64,000 nucleotides of DNA from contig CALYLW010000039.1 of assembly GCA_944989445.1 (NCBI GenBank), forward strand, positions 1,714,501 to 1,778,500, given 5' to 3'. Below the pieces are notes generated by a model, which searched no databases, was not told where the DNA came from, and worked only from the letters and a program-made list of their open reading frames with translations. The position numbers and the translations under genes were made by a program. The stretch is from Ampullaceana balthica (lineage: Eukaryota; Mollusca; Gastropoda; Lymnaeidae). This document shows positions 10,826 to 23,100 of this stretch, piece after piece; within the stretch, counting starts at the first letter, position 1, and every line of letters starts with the position of its first letter.

Positions 10826-13478
10826 GGGGGCCGTCCATAAATGACGTCACGCACCTAGGGGGGAGGGGGGTCACACTTTTGTGACGATGCGTGACGAGGG
10901 GGAGGTAGGGGGTTGAATAAATGTGACGTCACATCAAAAGGGTAACTTTAAATAAAACTTCGACTGAAATATTTGGTCGCTTACAATTTATTTAAAGACT
11001 TTTTTTAAAACAAAAATCAGTGCTTCTCAATGTGCCAGTCGGTAGGTCATCAAAAATACACAAACAAATTGTGCAATTAAAACAATAAACGGCAGGAGTC
11101 CTCGAACATTTTTGCCCGCTACCCCAAAATATACACGTTTATGTGTGCGTTACCCCCCCTTCCCCCTACGTCCAGACTCTAGGTCATGCTCACATGACTC
11201 GGGGATTTGGGGGGATCGTCGTTAGCCACCCCCACCTCCCCCCAAAAATGCTACTGATGAGTTTTACAAGCATGACAAGTTTCTAAAAATGATCTGAATA
11301 GGATTATGTGTAGAAATTTTAAGTCAAAACGACACGGAAAATCCTTTTTATTTAAAAGGGGAGGGGGGAGGGAATCTATTTGATAGAATTAAAATCGTTT
11401 TAAGTTTGATATAAATGTTCGATTGGTTTTTGGTCAAACGCCATGGCCATTCTAGACTTCTAGATATAATGATAAATGAGCCCATTTAAAATAAGTCAAG
11501 TATTCATTAACTTTATTGAATGCATCAAATTCTTGACAAAGCAATTCGAGAGGAGCACAAAACAACCTTTCTTCTTAGCTCAGTTTTTAAGGCATTAATC
11601 ATATATATATTTACCCTCAATTTGTATGACTGGCTCACTTTGGCCTAACGCTAAGGGACATCACTCTGCATTTTTTTTTAAAATTGAAAATATAGACTTA
11701 AAAATCATAAACATTTTTGTTTCCAGATTAACATTAAACACACTCCACACTATTGTTAATTGAGCAATTTCATGCGGGCGCTCGAAAAGAGTTATTTTTT
11801 GGTGCAGTAATTAAGTGCGCTGCTTTCTTAATTTTCTCGCCCTAAAAATATATTATATTGCGTCATTGTTTTAGCTCATATTTTAATTTTGGAAAAGGGA
11901 AGGTTGTAGAAGGAGGATTTGAGGATTGTTAATAATAAAATACTTTGTGTACATGTCAGGAAGTTTAATATTTCGTATTTATCAAACAAGGATAGGCCTA
12001 CGTTACTTGGGCTTTGACAACAAATTTTTAAAAAACGTAAAAAAAAACAAGTTTTTGACTATAAATCCTTTATGTACCAGAAGTAACTAAAAGAATGTTC
12101 ATTTTAATACGCAGCGCAAGACCATCCAAAAACAAAAAATTGTAGTTGTGTCGTAAAACATGTTTAATATAATGCGCACCGATCAGGAATATGTTTACAA
12201 AAAGAGTTGTCAATAAAATACGCACCTTATTGCGCGACAGAAAGGTTGTTCAATATAATGCGCACCCTTACACTCTATCTAAAAAAATAACATGATACAT
12301 AGGAATAAATAAAATAATCTAAAAAACCAATAATTCAATTACGGTACATGTGATCGATCTGAAATTTTGATACATTGTTTTTATCATCGGTACAAAACTG
12401 CCTGCAGAATTTCAGCTCGCTAGCTTACGAGGAAGTGGGTTAAAATTGATCAAAAGTTTTGGTGACAAGCAAGCAATCAAGGGTTCAAACAAACAACCAG
12501 ACACCACGAGTTAATATAAAGGATTTAAAAAAGTGGGCGCCGTAGGTGCCCTACAGCCCCTATTATAAAATACTTTGTGTACATTTCAGGAAGTTTAATA
12601 TTACGTATTTATCATACAAGGACAAGTTAGTTGGGCTTTTGAAAAGGGTGGGCGCCTCGGCGCCGTAGCACAACCTAGTTTTAAATATCACAGAAAGGAT
12701 ATGTGATACAGACAAGTCATCTGGACTAAGATTATTGTCACTCGTGTCAATATAAATATATAAATGAAAGTAGGGTATGTTTAGATGTCTTCGTATAGTA
12801 CGTAGGTAAGAAATCTACATAGTTGTAAAAAAAATATTAAAAATGCATTTTCTGGAAGAACCGGTTCAATAATGGGCATATGTTCCAAGCGTACACGTAC
12901 ACTATACGCGTTTATCTAGTGGATTGTAGTGGATGTTATATGTCCCAAATGAGTCTGCATTACCCCCAAGAATTCCCTTTTTGACCCCAGATGAGGTTAT
13001 TTACCTCTGTTCGCCGACCTCTTTCTTACGTGATGGCCGTCAGTCAATTGAGGGATTTTTTAAAAATACTTGTTTAAATATTTTTTTTCTAAACAAAGAC
13101 GTTAACCGTGATGATTAATAGTCAATGTTTAATTTGTAAGCATTAAAATAAAATATAATCTAAGGATTTTAACACAGTTCGTTTTCTAAAGGCCGGTTAA
13201 ACGTTTATAAAAAAAAGCTTCACGTGGGTTATGATATTACAATGTAGATCTTCACTAAATAAATAATAAATACTTAAATGACAATAAACGTGATTTGATT
13301 GAAACATACTTATTTTCAAATAGAGAATAAACTGTTTTTTTTTGGGTGTGGGGGGGGGGTTCAAAGATTTGTGACTTACTTTTAGAGGGGGGGTCTAAGT
13401 TTTTGTGACGACGCGTGACAAGGGGGGAGGGGGTAAACAATCGGCCAAAATCGCGTGACGTCATTTATGGACGGCCCC
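10826..13478. mobile_element. TIR DNA element, 2.65 kb, with nested Helitron
   Basis: Bounded by inverted ends GGGGGCCGTCCATAAATGAC (left) and GTCATTTATGGACGGCCCC (right), each followed inward by G-rich tracts and GTGACGAYGCGTGAC. A Helitron sits inside at 11599-12678. No transposase frame was found and no clear target duplication was seen. It belongs with the shorter element at 13800-14074, which has related ends. Confidence 0.78.
11599..12678 (+). mobile_element. Helitron family B, non-autonomous, 1.08 kb
   Basis: Starts TCATATATATATTTACCCTC after an A. Ends with hairpin GGCGCC-TC-GGCGCC, 10 nt, then CTAG before T. These are the standard Helitron ends (5' TC, 3' hairpin plus CTRR, A/T target). 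No Rep/helicase frame. Other copies: 30445-30894 and 34323-34850. Confidence 0.82.
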
Positions 13479-13799
13479 GGAGCACATAAAAGTTAAAACA
13501 AAATTACAGAGTTAAATAGACTATAGTCGATTCCAGTTCATTCTGCCAGCAGTCTGTTTAGTGTGCATGTGAGTGGATGGGGTGTGGTTACACTTTAAGT
13601 TTAGCACAAGCATCCGTTATCATCAACCGTATGGACACGCTATCTCTTTAATTTTGCTCAACAATGGAGTCGGTCTTTGCTAACCGTTCGCTACTAACAC
13701 AACTATCCGTAGGTAAGAACTTCAACCATTTATTGAGAGAATATCTTTTCTAGAAACTGACATCTTTTATCTCCCTTTGGCATACTTTGTGAGGCATAA

Positions 13800-14074
13800 G
13801 GGGTCGTCCATAAAGTACGTCACGCTATTTTTGACCATTTTTAACTCCCCCCTCCCCCATGTCACAAACTGTCACACATCTTGGACCCCCCCCCCTAAAG
13901 TACGTCACACTTTCGAACAAAAATGCTGATTTTTATTAACAAAATAATCAAAATTTAATATAAAACAGCGTGACGTCACACATGGCCGGACCCCCCCCCC
14001 TCCCCCTTGTAACAAACTGTCACACTTTCTTACACCCCCCCCTCTGGAGCGTGACGTACTTTATGGACGGTCCC
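13800..14074. mobile_element. MITE with TAA target duplication
   Basis: Terminal inverted repeats GGGGTCGTCCATAAAGTACG and CGTACTTTATGGACGGTCCC, flanked by TAA at 13797-13799 and 14075-14077. The TAA duplication would fit a PIF/Harbinger-like origin, which is inference. Interior has poly-C tracts and repeated GTCACACTTT. Confidence 0.85.
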
Positions 14075-14658
14075 TAAGTAGACAACGTTAGACGTGTACG
14101 ACATCATTGCTACTTCATTAAATTTGATTAATTTACTAAACTTTCGGTAAATTAATATCTAGGCCTAGATACTTCACACAGTGTTCATTTTTAAGATTGA
14201 ATGCCGTTTTAATTCAATTTTTCTTTTTTTTAAAATTTAGGGGAAAAAAAAGAAGGATTTTGTTTTTAAAAGATACATTATTAACTCCCCTATCGTTCTT
14301 ATTGTACTATAAATCGATATATATCTTTTATAATGCCTCATTGAACGCATTGATATAAAATAAGTTTTGGTTAAATTAAATTAACGATGTCTATATCACT
14401 GACTACTCTGTAACACTCTATAACGAACCTAAATAATAAATAACCCAAAAGCGTTTGGTGCAAAATAATTTTTTAAAAGAAAATGTCTATATTGTTGATG
14501 TAAATGTAACAAAACTGTAGTGTAATACTGTAACAGTGTTGGAAATTATTATAACATTAATTACTATAGACTATTGTTAATGGGCGTAAATATGAATGTG
14601 TGCGATGGCATACCTAAGGAAACGGGGTGGGGGGCACTAACTGGAAGTTTTAAAAAAA

Positions 14659-15170
14659 CTAGCTGACCCGCTGCGTAGCATACGCCGCTAATGATTTAGT
14701 GACGGGTGAATACTTCCTGAAAAACACAGTTGTCAAAATGGGGTGGGTTTGGGCAAACGACTGTGAGTGAATGAAAAGAAGGAACTCTGGAGAGACCCGC
14801 GGCGTATCGCCCGTAAAAATGACGGAAGTGTTCAGCCGAAATCTAATTATTTTGAAAAAATGCACTTTTTTAGGGCGCCTACGGCGCCCACCTTTTTCAA
14901 AACCCCAACTAACCTGTCCTTGTTTGATCAATACGAAATATTAAATTTTCTGAAATGGACACAAAGTATTTTATAACTTTTTACATTGTTCCCTTTTTAC
15001 AAAATTAAAATATCAGCGAAAACAATGACGTCACATAATTTTTTTACAGCGCATATTTAATTTGCACACCTTTTGATGCATTGGTTGAGTAATTTGGTGC
15101 GCTGCTTTCTAAAATTAGTATCTGTTGAACATACTTGCAGCTTGTCTCTCAGGGTCCGACCACGAAGAGA
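14659..15170 (-). mobile_element. Helitron family A, non-autonomous
   Basis: On the minus strand it begins TCTCTTCGTGGTCGGACC and ends with a hairpin made of the GCGGCGTA / TACGC-type arms, then GGGTCAGCTAG. The best preserved copy is 34855-35372. The interior carries a GGGCGCC...GGCGCCC palindrome shared with family B. Confidence 0.85.
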
Positions 15171-15411
15171 ATTATATATATAGATATTTCACTTAAATGT
15201 ATATTTTGTCAAGTAACTTTAGTAGATTGGAATTGGAAGTTCGCGGATAGTTAATGGTTTGGTGATATATTGAATTGCCACCTGTATTTACACCCACCGA
15301 AAACTTAGACATGCGCGGCACTTTTTGAGACAGCATAAACTTTATAAACAGAAGGCAGACTCTTCGTGGAAGGACGCGTTTACTACCCACTCCCCGCTCA
15401 CTTACACTTAC

Positions 15412-15482
15412 ACCTTATCTTATCTGTTTACAGACGCTCCTTCTATACAGAAGATTATTGCGTCCTACGCTTATCAATACCT
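15412..15482 (-). mobile_element. SINE 3'-tail fragment
   Basis: TTATCTTATCTG followed by GCTCCTTCTATACAGAAG, the tail of the tRNA-derived SINE, just upstream of the gene starting at 15653. Confidence 0.65.
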
Positions 15483-15652
15483 AGTTATAGTTGTTATAGT
15501 CATTATTTTCATTTTTCAAAAACAAGAATTTATTTGAAACATTTACATTTTTAATCTTACATTTTAAGTTTATCGTTTCACTTTTATAACTCCCCAACTG
15601 GCAATATAATATATTGTTGGCAGCACTTGTTTGTAAACATTAGTAAAAAAAA

Positions 15653-18019
15653 ATGGCGACCGAAGTGACAGTTAAGATTTGGCAGAGAAATATCAGTCAA
15701 GCATTACTTGTAGATGAAAAGGAATGGGAAATTAACCTTTCAGAATTGAGAGATTTATTAAAAATTAAAGGTATTATAGTTCCCCGTGACTATCGATTCT
15801 TAACCTGTGCTGGAAATATTGTCTCCACAACATTAGAGCAGACAATTGAGTTCAAAGATATTTTAACACCCGCAACTACGCCGCCGATAACTTTGTCGTC
15901 AACAAAAGGAGAGCCAGCTACTGCATTCAATAAAGCAGACGACTTAAATTTGAATGAAAAACGTAAAAATGGATTACAATTGGCTGGTCAAATATGTATT
16001 TTTGAAACTGATGGCACAAAAAGCCCATCGTATCAAAATTGTACATGCATTTTTTGCAACATGCATAACCAAGGCCAAGGACCATCATCCGCTTTCCCTC
16101 CACCAGGCCCAGGGTCTGGAATAGATGAAAACTTAAACATTGGCCAAGAGCAGCCACAAGATCCACCTGCTGCCAAAGAGAATGAAGGATGTCATGGGTG
16201 TCCAGCTCTAATATTAAAGAAATGCTGTCCATTTCTATATGACACACTGAAACCAAAATTGCTATTTAAAGCTGTATTGCTTTTACCAATTGTTTTAATA
16301 GTACTCATGGCTGCCGTAACACTCACACTACACATGGTAAGTTTTGAATATTTATTTTTTTCTCAAACCATTTAATGTTTTCTTAAGTTCAGACCCTACA
16401 CCACACTTGAAAATTCAATCCAAAAGAACCTCTTGAAATTGAAAGGAAATTGAAAGGTTCTTATGGTAATTTAACACAGCCAATAGTTTACTTTTCCCAT
16501 CTCACTCTTAAAGATCAGTATTGCTTTAGTACTAAACATTTTACCTTAATTATATGGGAGTTGGAAAGAATTGCCGTACTGAGAGTAACGGGTTTGAGTA
16601 TCTGTGGAGGCAGGGATTTGTTCTGCGGCTAAGAGTGTCCCTGAGTCCACCTAGCTCCGAATGAGTACTTGACTCTAGTTGGGAAAACAAAGACCACACA
16701 ATCCCTTTATAGCCATAGGACAAAATAATCTTCTGTTGAGAATGAGCATCGGTAATGATTTCAAATTTAAAAAAAGTAATACAAAAGTAGAAGTAGGGTG
16801 AGTTAAGGCCTTTTAATAATTTGTGTTTGGGAAGACTGAATTGTGTATTTTAGAAATGCATAGTTAATTCTTTTAAACCTATCCCATTTATCTATAAATC
16901 TATTCATCACTTTTGTATGACAATCTTTTTGGATGATCACCTAACACACTTTGGTTTCAAAATAAAATGTTAATTAAAGAAAAATTTTGGTTCAGTATTT
17001 AGAAGCCATTTACTTACTGAATGCTTATGATTTTTTAAAAAGATATATATTTGTATTAATCAATATGAAATAAAAATGTTGAACAAAAGCATTCAATTAT
17101 TTAAAATGTAAGCTTATAAATTGTTTTAATAAACTTCACTCTTTCTGACAATCTTTTTAATTTACCTGTTATGTAACTGGCATTTACTGTTTTTTAAAAA
17201 TATGTGTGTAATGTATAAGTATAAAGAAAACCATTAACATTTATATTATTTTCTTTAGCTTTTTAGCATTACTGGAAGCTTTTCTCAGAATGCAGCTTTT
17301 TCAAGCCTTTTGACGAAACCACCAGATATTGATGCAAATACATGGATAAATATGAAAGTTAAGCTTTCAGAACTTGAAATGGCCTACAAATTTGAAATTC
17401 AAGATGTGAAAAGGAAAATATCTGATTTGGAAGATTTGTACCTTCGAGATTTGGGTAAAAAAAAATGATTCTTAAACAGCTGTTAAAATAATTTAGAAAC
17501 ACCAAATATGGCTAATAACGAATCAATACATAAGACTAAATCTCTCTTATCATGGTTTTACTTAACTTGTAAATAAATAATATAAAAGACAATATTATAT
17601 TATTTGTAAATCGCACAATTTTTGTTTATAAAAAAATTTGTTAAATTACAGAACAATATCATCTTGGAAGATTTGTATTACATGTATTTTGAAAGATACA
17701 GAATAAACAAAAACAACTGAATTATTGAGATAATAAATAAAATATTTCCATTGCAGAAGTACAACGAAGGGAGCTAACTCAGATAAAAAACAAGCAAGTG
17801 GATGGGGATTCCACTTATGGTCAGAAGTTAGAGAATGTGAGTGTCAGATTGGAGCAATTAATCCTCCTCATGAGAAGTTACGACAAAATAAATGGAAACG
17901 TTAAAGTAAATGACGCCTTCAAGGAAGATGGAGGAGAAGAAAAGTTAAAAGAAAACAATGAAAAAATAAATGGATTTGAGAAGAAGAAAAATAGAAACCA
18001 GAAGAAAAAAGGAAATTAA
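15653..18019 (+). CDS. Unrecognised membrane protein: ubiquitin-like N-terminus, one TM segment, coiled-coil tail
   Basis: Three exons: 15653-16336 (228 codons), 17259-17454, 17757-18019; phases 0, 1, then stop TAA; 380 aa. Donors gtaagt and gtaaaa; acceptors tttctttag and attgcag. What is visible: residues 1-70 (VTVKIWQRN ... LLKIKGIIVPRDYRFL) have the length and beta-rich spacing of a ubiquitin-like fold. About residues 120-190 are Pro/Gly-rich with Cys pairs (CTCIFC, CHGCP, KKCCP). A strongly hydrophobic stretch at about 203-226 is a membrane segment. About residues 250-320 have heptad-like charge spacing, and the C-terminus is Lys/Glu/Asn-rich, ending in KKKGN. The ATG follows AAAAAA and is the first in frame. 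I do not recognise the family. Topology and function are unknown; the Ubl call is inference. Confidence 0.82.
16560..16690 (+). mobile_element. Degenerate SINE fragment in intron 1
   Basis: Contains diverged forms of the SINE body (GGGTTTGAGTATC in place of the B-box, TGTCCCTGAGTCCACCTAGC, GAATGAGTAC). Old copy lacking a clear head and tail. Confidence 0.55.
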
Positions 18020-20033
18020 CCTTCAAGCCTTAGACTTACAGTGAAATTCAAGATCATCTTGAAATTGTTGTGCAGCTAGAAAGGTAAAAGAGAGGAATTG
18101 ATTTAACTTATCGAGTCACTGTTGTTTTGCTTTTTGGTGGTATTATTTTTATTTTTGGTAAGTTTCTTTTATCTGGAAACTTATGGTGTCCTATGTTCAT
18201 TTTAAATTATCTGCGTTAACAAATTCATTGAATGAAAAATTATCTATCTTATTTCAACTTTTGACAGTTTATCTTATTGTTATAATCATAAGAAATTATC
18301 TTTCAATGTCATGTCAGTTTTAAAAAAATTTATTGAGAGATATTTTACCATTCAAAAAATAGCTGACATACTTTATATACTTGTCTATAAGTTGATCTGG
18401 TCTATAAGTCAAGGGTAGCCTTTTGACCAACAATTATGAAATATGCTTTGACCCATAGATAAGTTGAAGGGTAAAACTTGGGCCTTAAAATTCTGTGATT
18501 TGTATAATTTTGTGAGATTTTAACATAGAAATCCTGGAACAATCAAACAGTAAAGATCCTTACTCCTCTACATCTAAGCTATTAGTTGACCGTGCACTGA
18601 AGGCAGCAGATATATGCATTTAGTGTTGTCTCAACAGACAGCAGTCAGCGATGATGATGATGCGTGTATGTGGCTTGGTATCAGATTTCAGTCAACCATC
18701 AACAAACTGCTGTTGTTTGTGTGCCTGCATGTACACGCTATCCGGGTCAACGTACAGCTAAGTACACAGCACTACCAGTAACTCAGAGCACACAATTTTA
18801 TTGAAGCTAGCACTGACCTCTAGATAAGTGGCATTTTAAAATGAAGTTTACAACTAAAATTTTTCGACCTAGACATGAGTATATATTTTAAATTTTGATT
18901 ATAAATACTGGTCAATGTTATTACTATACTATAATACATTAAATTGGTCATCAAGAATTTTTTAAGATGAATATATCTGCATACTTTTTGAATACATTTA
19001 AACATGATCTGTTTAGCATTTACACATGAATTAAATCCCTCAATATATGCTTTACATGAAGCTTGCTACATTAGGTCCAGACACACACTACATACCAAGT
19101 GCAGTGCATTTAGTTGCATTTTCTCATCCCATCCTCATGCACATCTAGTCTCAAAGCTTGTCCGAAGATTATATATTATTATTTTTTCATAATCAAACAT
19201 TTAATCTTAAATATGTAACATTTTATTCTGAAGTTTGTTGTTATATTATTATTATGTTAAAAATTATTAAAGCTTTTTATTTATTTTAATATGAACATCC
19301 CAGTATAATTTTTAAATACATCTAACTTTAACTTCCTACTGTGACTTAAAGTCACTGAAAAAACGTAATTAAATTAATGTTGGCATTCTAGTTATTAAAC
19401 ACTGGTTACATACAAAATTAAATTATTTTTGAAATTTTGTTGCAATTGTAAAAAATTTTTTTTAATAAACTCATTTAAAAAAAGTTTAAAAAATTGAAGA
19501 ACCAAAATAAATGTTAAATGATGGTGGACCTGATGTCTATTTGTGCTTTAAAATATATGGTGTTGCTTTTATTTTTACAGTTAATTTAAGATGTGAAAAA
19601 GGGTACTGGTTGGGGAAACCCTTAAAATTAAAGGACATAACGAAATAATGAATGAGTCAGTAAGAAGCATTCAGTAAACAAAACTAGTGAAACATAAATA
19701 AAAATAAAATAGTATCTGAGAATTGCATGATAACATTTAATGTTAAAATTTATAACATGAAGGCATATAGTATTGAATAATATTTTAGTATTGACATGTA
19801 GCCCCACTTGCCGAGATTATTAAAAAAACTAATGGCTTTTTAAAAAAGATTTGACGTCAATGAAATGAACTGGTAATATTAAGCTATATGTTAATAAGAG
19901 CGGCTTGAAGTTACAGTTATAACAGTCCCAATTAAATATGACCGGTCGGGCACTTAGGACTGTTTAAATGTTAAGAGCCTCACAAAAACAGAATCAGGAT
20001 GAGCCATCACAGAGTCAACCCCTCAATTGTGTC
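18020..20033. other. No gene seen; likely 3' UTR then intergenic
   Basis: AT-rich sequence after the three-exon gene. No splice-bounded open frame or recognisable domain was found on either strand. Confidence 0.5.
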
Positions 20034-20146
20034 AAAATTCAACAATAGTTTGAATGTGTTGTCTTACCTGATTCAATCTCTACAATAACAATAGTTTGAA
20101 TGTGTTGCCTTACCTGATTCAATCTCTACAATAACAATAGTACACA
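20034..20146. repeat. 57-bp direct repeat, 2 copies
   Basis: Two copies of a unit starting CAACAATAGTTTGAATGTGT, differing by one base (TTGTCTT / TTGCCTT). Confidence 0.88.
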
Positions 20147-23100
20147 CATGGAATTCCACAAAATGTACATTAAAAAGAAAATAATGAAGAGCAACTCGTG
20201 GGTAGGATGGTCTTTATTAGGTACTGAAGACAACAACTTAAATAAATAGTTGAAAACTACCGTAATCTTCCCTAAGTTAACATGGTGTTGGTGGTAACAT
20301 TAATGTACAGCCATCTCCCTGTTGAGGAATATCTGAAATTCTTTACTAACAATCAACTCTTATTGTATATCTATATCATGGTGAATGGAGCAGGCAATGC
20401 CAATCAATCTGGGAGAGACAAACAAAGTATGAAGACGAAACATGCTTTGATGAACAAACTTGTATGTACAAAATACAATCTAGCAAACAAAAATGCTACC
20501 TTTATGTGGCCAAGAAACTGACCTCATCAAATGAAATTAGTAATTAGTTTTTAAACAAAAGTATGCATATGTATAGATGGGAGGAAAATACGAAGGTTAA
20601 GGTTTTGTTTCCAATTCAAACGTACACTTAGATTTAGATAACACTACAAAACACAAATAGAATGGCTTTAGTTAATGACCCCACTGTTACATTAAAACAG
20701 CAAAAATTGACCACAACTGCTGTTTAATTAAGCAGGCGTCAGCAAAAAAAGAATTCACATATATATATATATATATAGTCAGGTCAAAATTATAAAATAA
20801 ATTTTTTGCATTTGAATGCAAATCAATGAATCCAATTATCAAAATATGGACAATGGAGGACTTGCTTATAAAAAAATGAAATCAGATCTAGGGGTAAATA
20901 AGTGAAATAACACAATAAATATATATATGTTTTAAAGTGTAAAGTGTGGCATGACATATACACGTAATGTGTTCTTTGTGACCTACAAAATAAGTCATTT
21001 ATTTAGTGTCATTGATTACTATTAGCTCCTCCCTTACTCAACAATTAATTACTTTAAAATATTTTTTATTTATAAACATTGACTAACCTGATGCGTGTAA
21101 CTTGTATAAGTTTTGATACATAATCTACGTTACATAGATTTGAAAAGAAAAATCTCAAATCTAAATTTATGCTTAACTTAACTCTGCTACTTCAAAAAAA
21201 TTGTTTTTATATCTTTATTACAAATTCTCTATTATAAGAAATAGTAATTCCTTCAGATATAGTTTTGAATTTTACATGACAAAATGGCATTTAATTCATT
21301 ACATTTTTTCTTGAGATTCTTCAGAGATTCATTCAAACTGTCCAAATTAACAACACTTGGCTCCCACTCACTATAGAAGAAATGAAAAACTGCTAGTGTA
21401 AAAGCAGATCTGCATAAAAGTACAAACATCGCTGATGTATCAAGGGGTAAACGATAAAGACAGAGCCTAATATTTATTATTCCCTCCATCTTCCCATGTT
21501 ATCTAAACTGAAAATGAATGTTGAAAATGACCCTTTATGCCACAACAGGAATATCTTTTCCAGGATAACTCTGATCTTAATGCAAATATTGGACTGGGCC
21601 AAGGGTTTTAAATAGGTGGATCACCTGATAATCATTAACCAAATTATTTTCAATGGCATTATGAACACTTTTAGGCAACTTAACACTTACATTACAAAAT
21701 TAGCATTCAAATAATTTTTTTTCAAACAAAAGTACATTGCACTGTATAAAAAAAGCAATTAAATTAATATATATGAAACTAAGGCCTAATGCATAATTTA
21801 AAAAAATAATCTATACACTGATCAAACGTTTTGATAAAATTTATGTTTTGCATCTCGTATGAATAGGTTTATTAGTATTAGCCTCTACTAAACACTTGAT
21901 TGGGAAGAGCAGAATGAGATGGCATGAAAAATGTACATTGTAACTATTTACAAAATCTGTGATTAATTTTATTTACATACATAGGTTTATAGTAAATTAA
22001 AAAATTGTTTCCTCGTACAAACTCCCCCAACCCTCAAGTGGTTTCATGCAAAACTGTTTGTAAACAAAACAAAAAGATATCACAAACAATTTATAAAACA
22101 AAGAGTGCACTAGGAACAAAAACAAAAAACCAACAGTTATCTTACTTATCTGGTGCACAGCAGTACAGCAGTCTTAAGAGAAAAAGGGCTAACAGATAAT
22201 GAAGACAGATGTGTCAAAGAAACCTGCAAACTTTAAGAAATAAATTAACAGAAATGTGATCTTGTACATATTAAACAAATGTCATGAGTTTGTCAAATTT
22301 GGATGGTTGCATGGCACTTTGCAATAATTGTTATAAAGCTACAAGATTTTAAACAAATGTCGATAAAAAATGTCCAAAAAAAAATCTAGCTTCTGTGACA
22401 TGAAAAGATAAACAACTTATTTGGTTTTGAATTAGCAGGAGCAATTATTTTGTAACTTCTGTCTGGATCTTGACAGTCTTATTTAAAATTATGAACCTAA
22501 AGTTTGAAGAACATTAAAAGTTTCACCAAAATGGCAAAGACTATAGGTTGGGCATCACACCCTTTTTATTATGGGAACAGATACTCGGTTTTGAAACCAA
22601 TAAAATTTTGAAAAGGACTAAATCTAATTTATTGCAAGCAGTTTCAAAATTCTTCAACTAGCATTACATTAAAAAAAAACTATTTACTGAACACACGATA
22701 CAATCAAGATATCAGTTTCCTGTGAGGTGCATCGTCCTGGATAGTTTGAATCCACTTCATTGTCAACTCACCAGCAACACTCAAAAATTTTTTTTAGTTG
22801 AAGTAGCTCAATAAATCTGTATTATAATATTAACTTATGAACTAAGCATCCTGTGAAACATTTACAATAACCTTGCAGCGTAAGCTGAAAAACAACTACC
22901 ATATATACTCGTTCTAAAGCCAACCTTTTTTGGACAAAATCTAGGGGAAAAAGTTGGAAGGTCGGCTTATGAGTCGGTTATAGTTGATTTCCGCATGTAT
23001 ATTGAATATCAGTGGTGTTAGTGTTATTGTAGATCAAGGTCCTTTTTTACATTCTACAAGATTCGACTGCTTTACCAGAAGTTATAATATATTATTAAGC

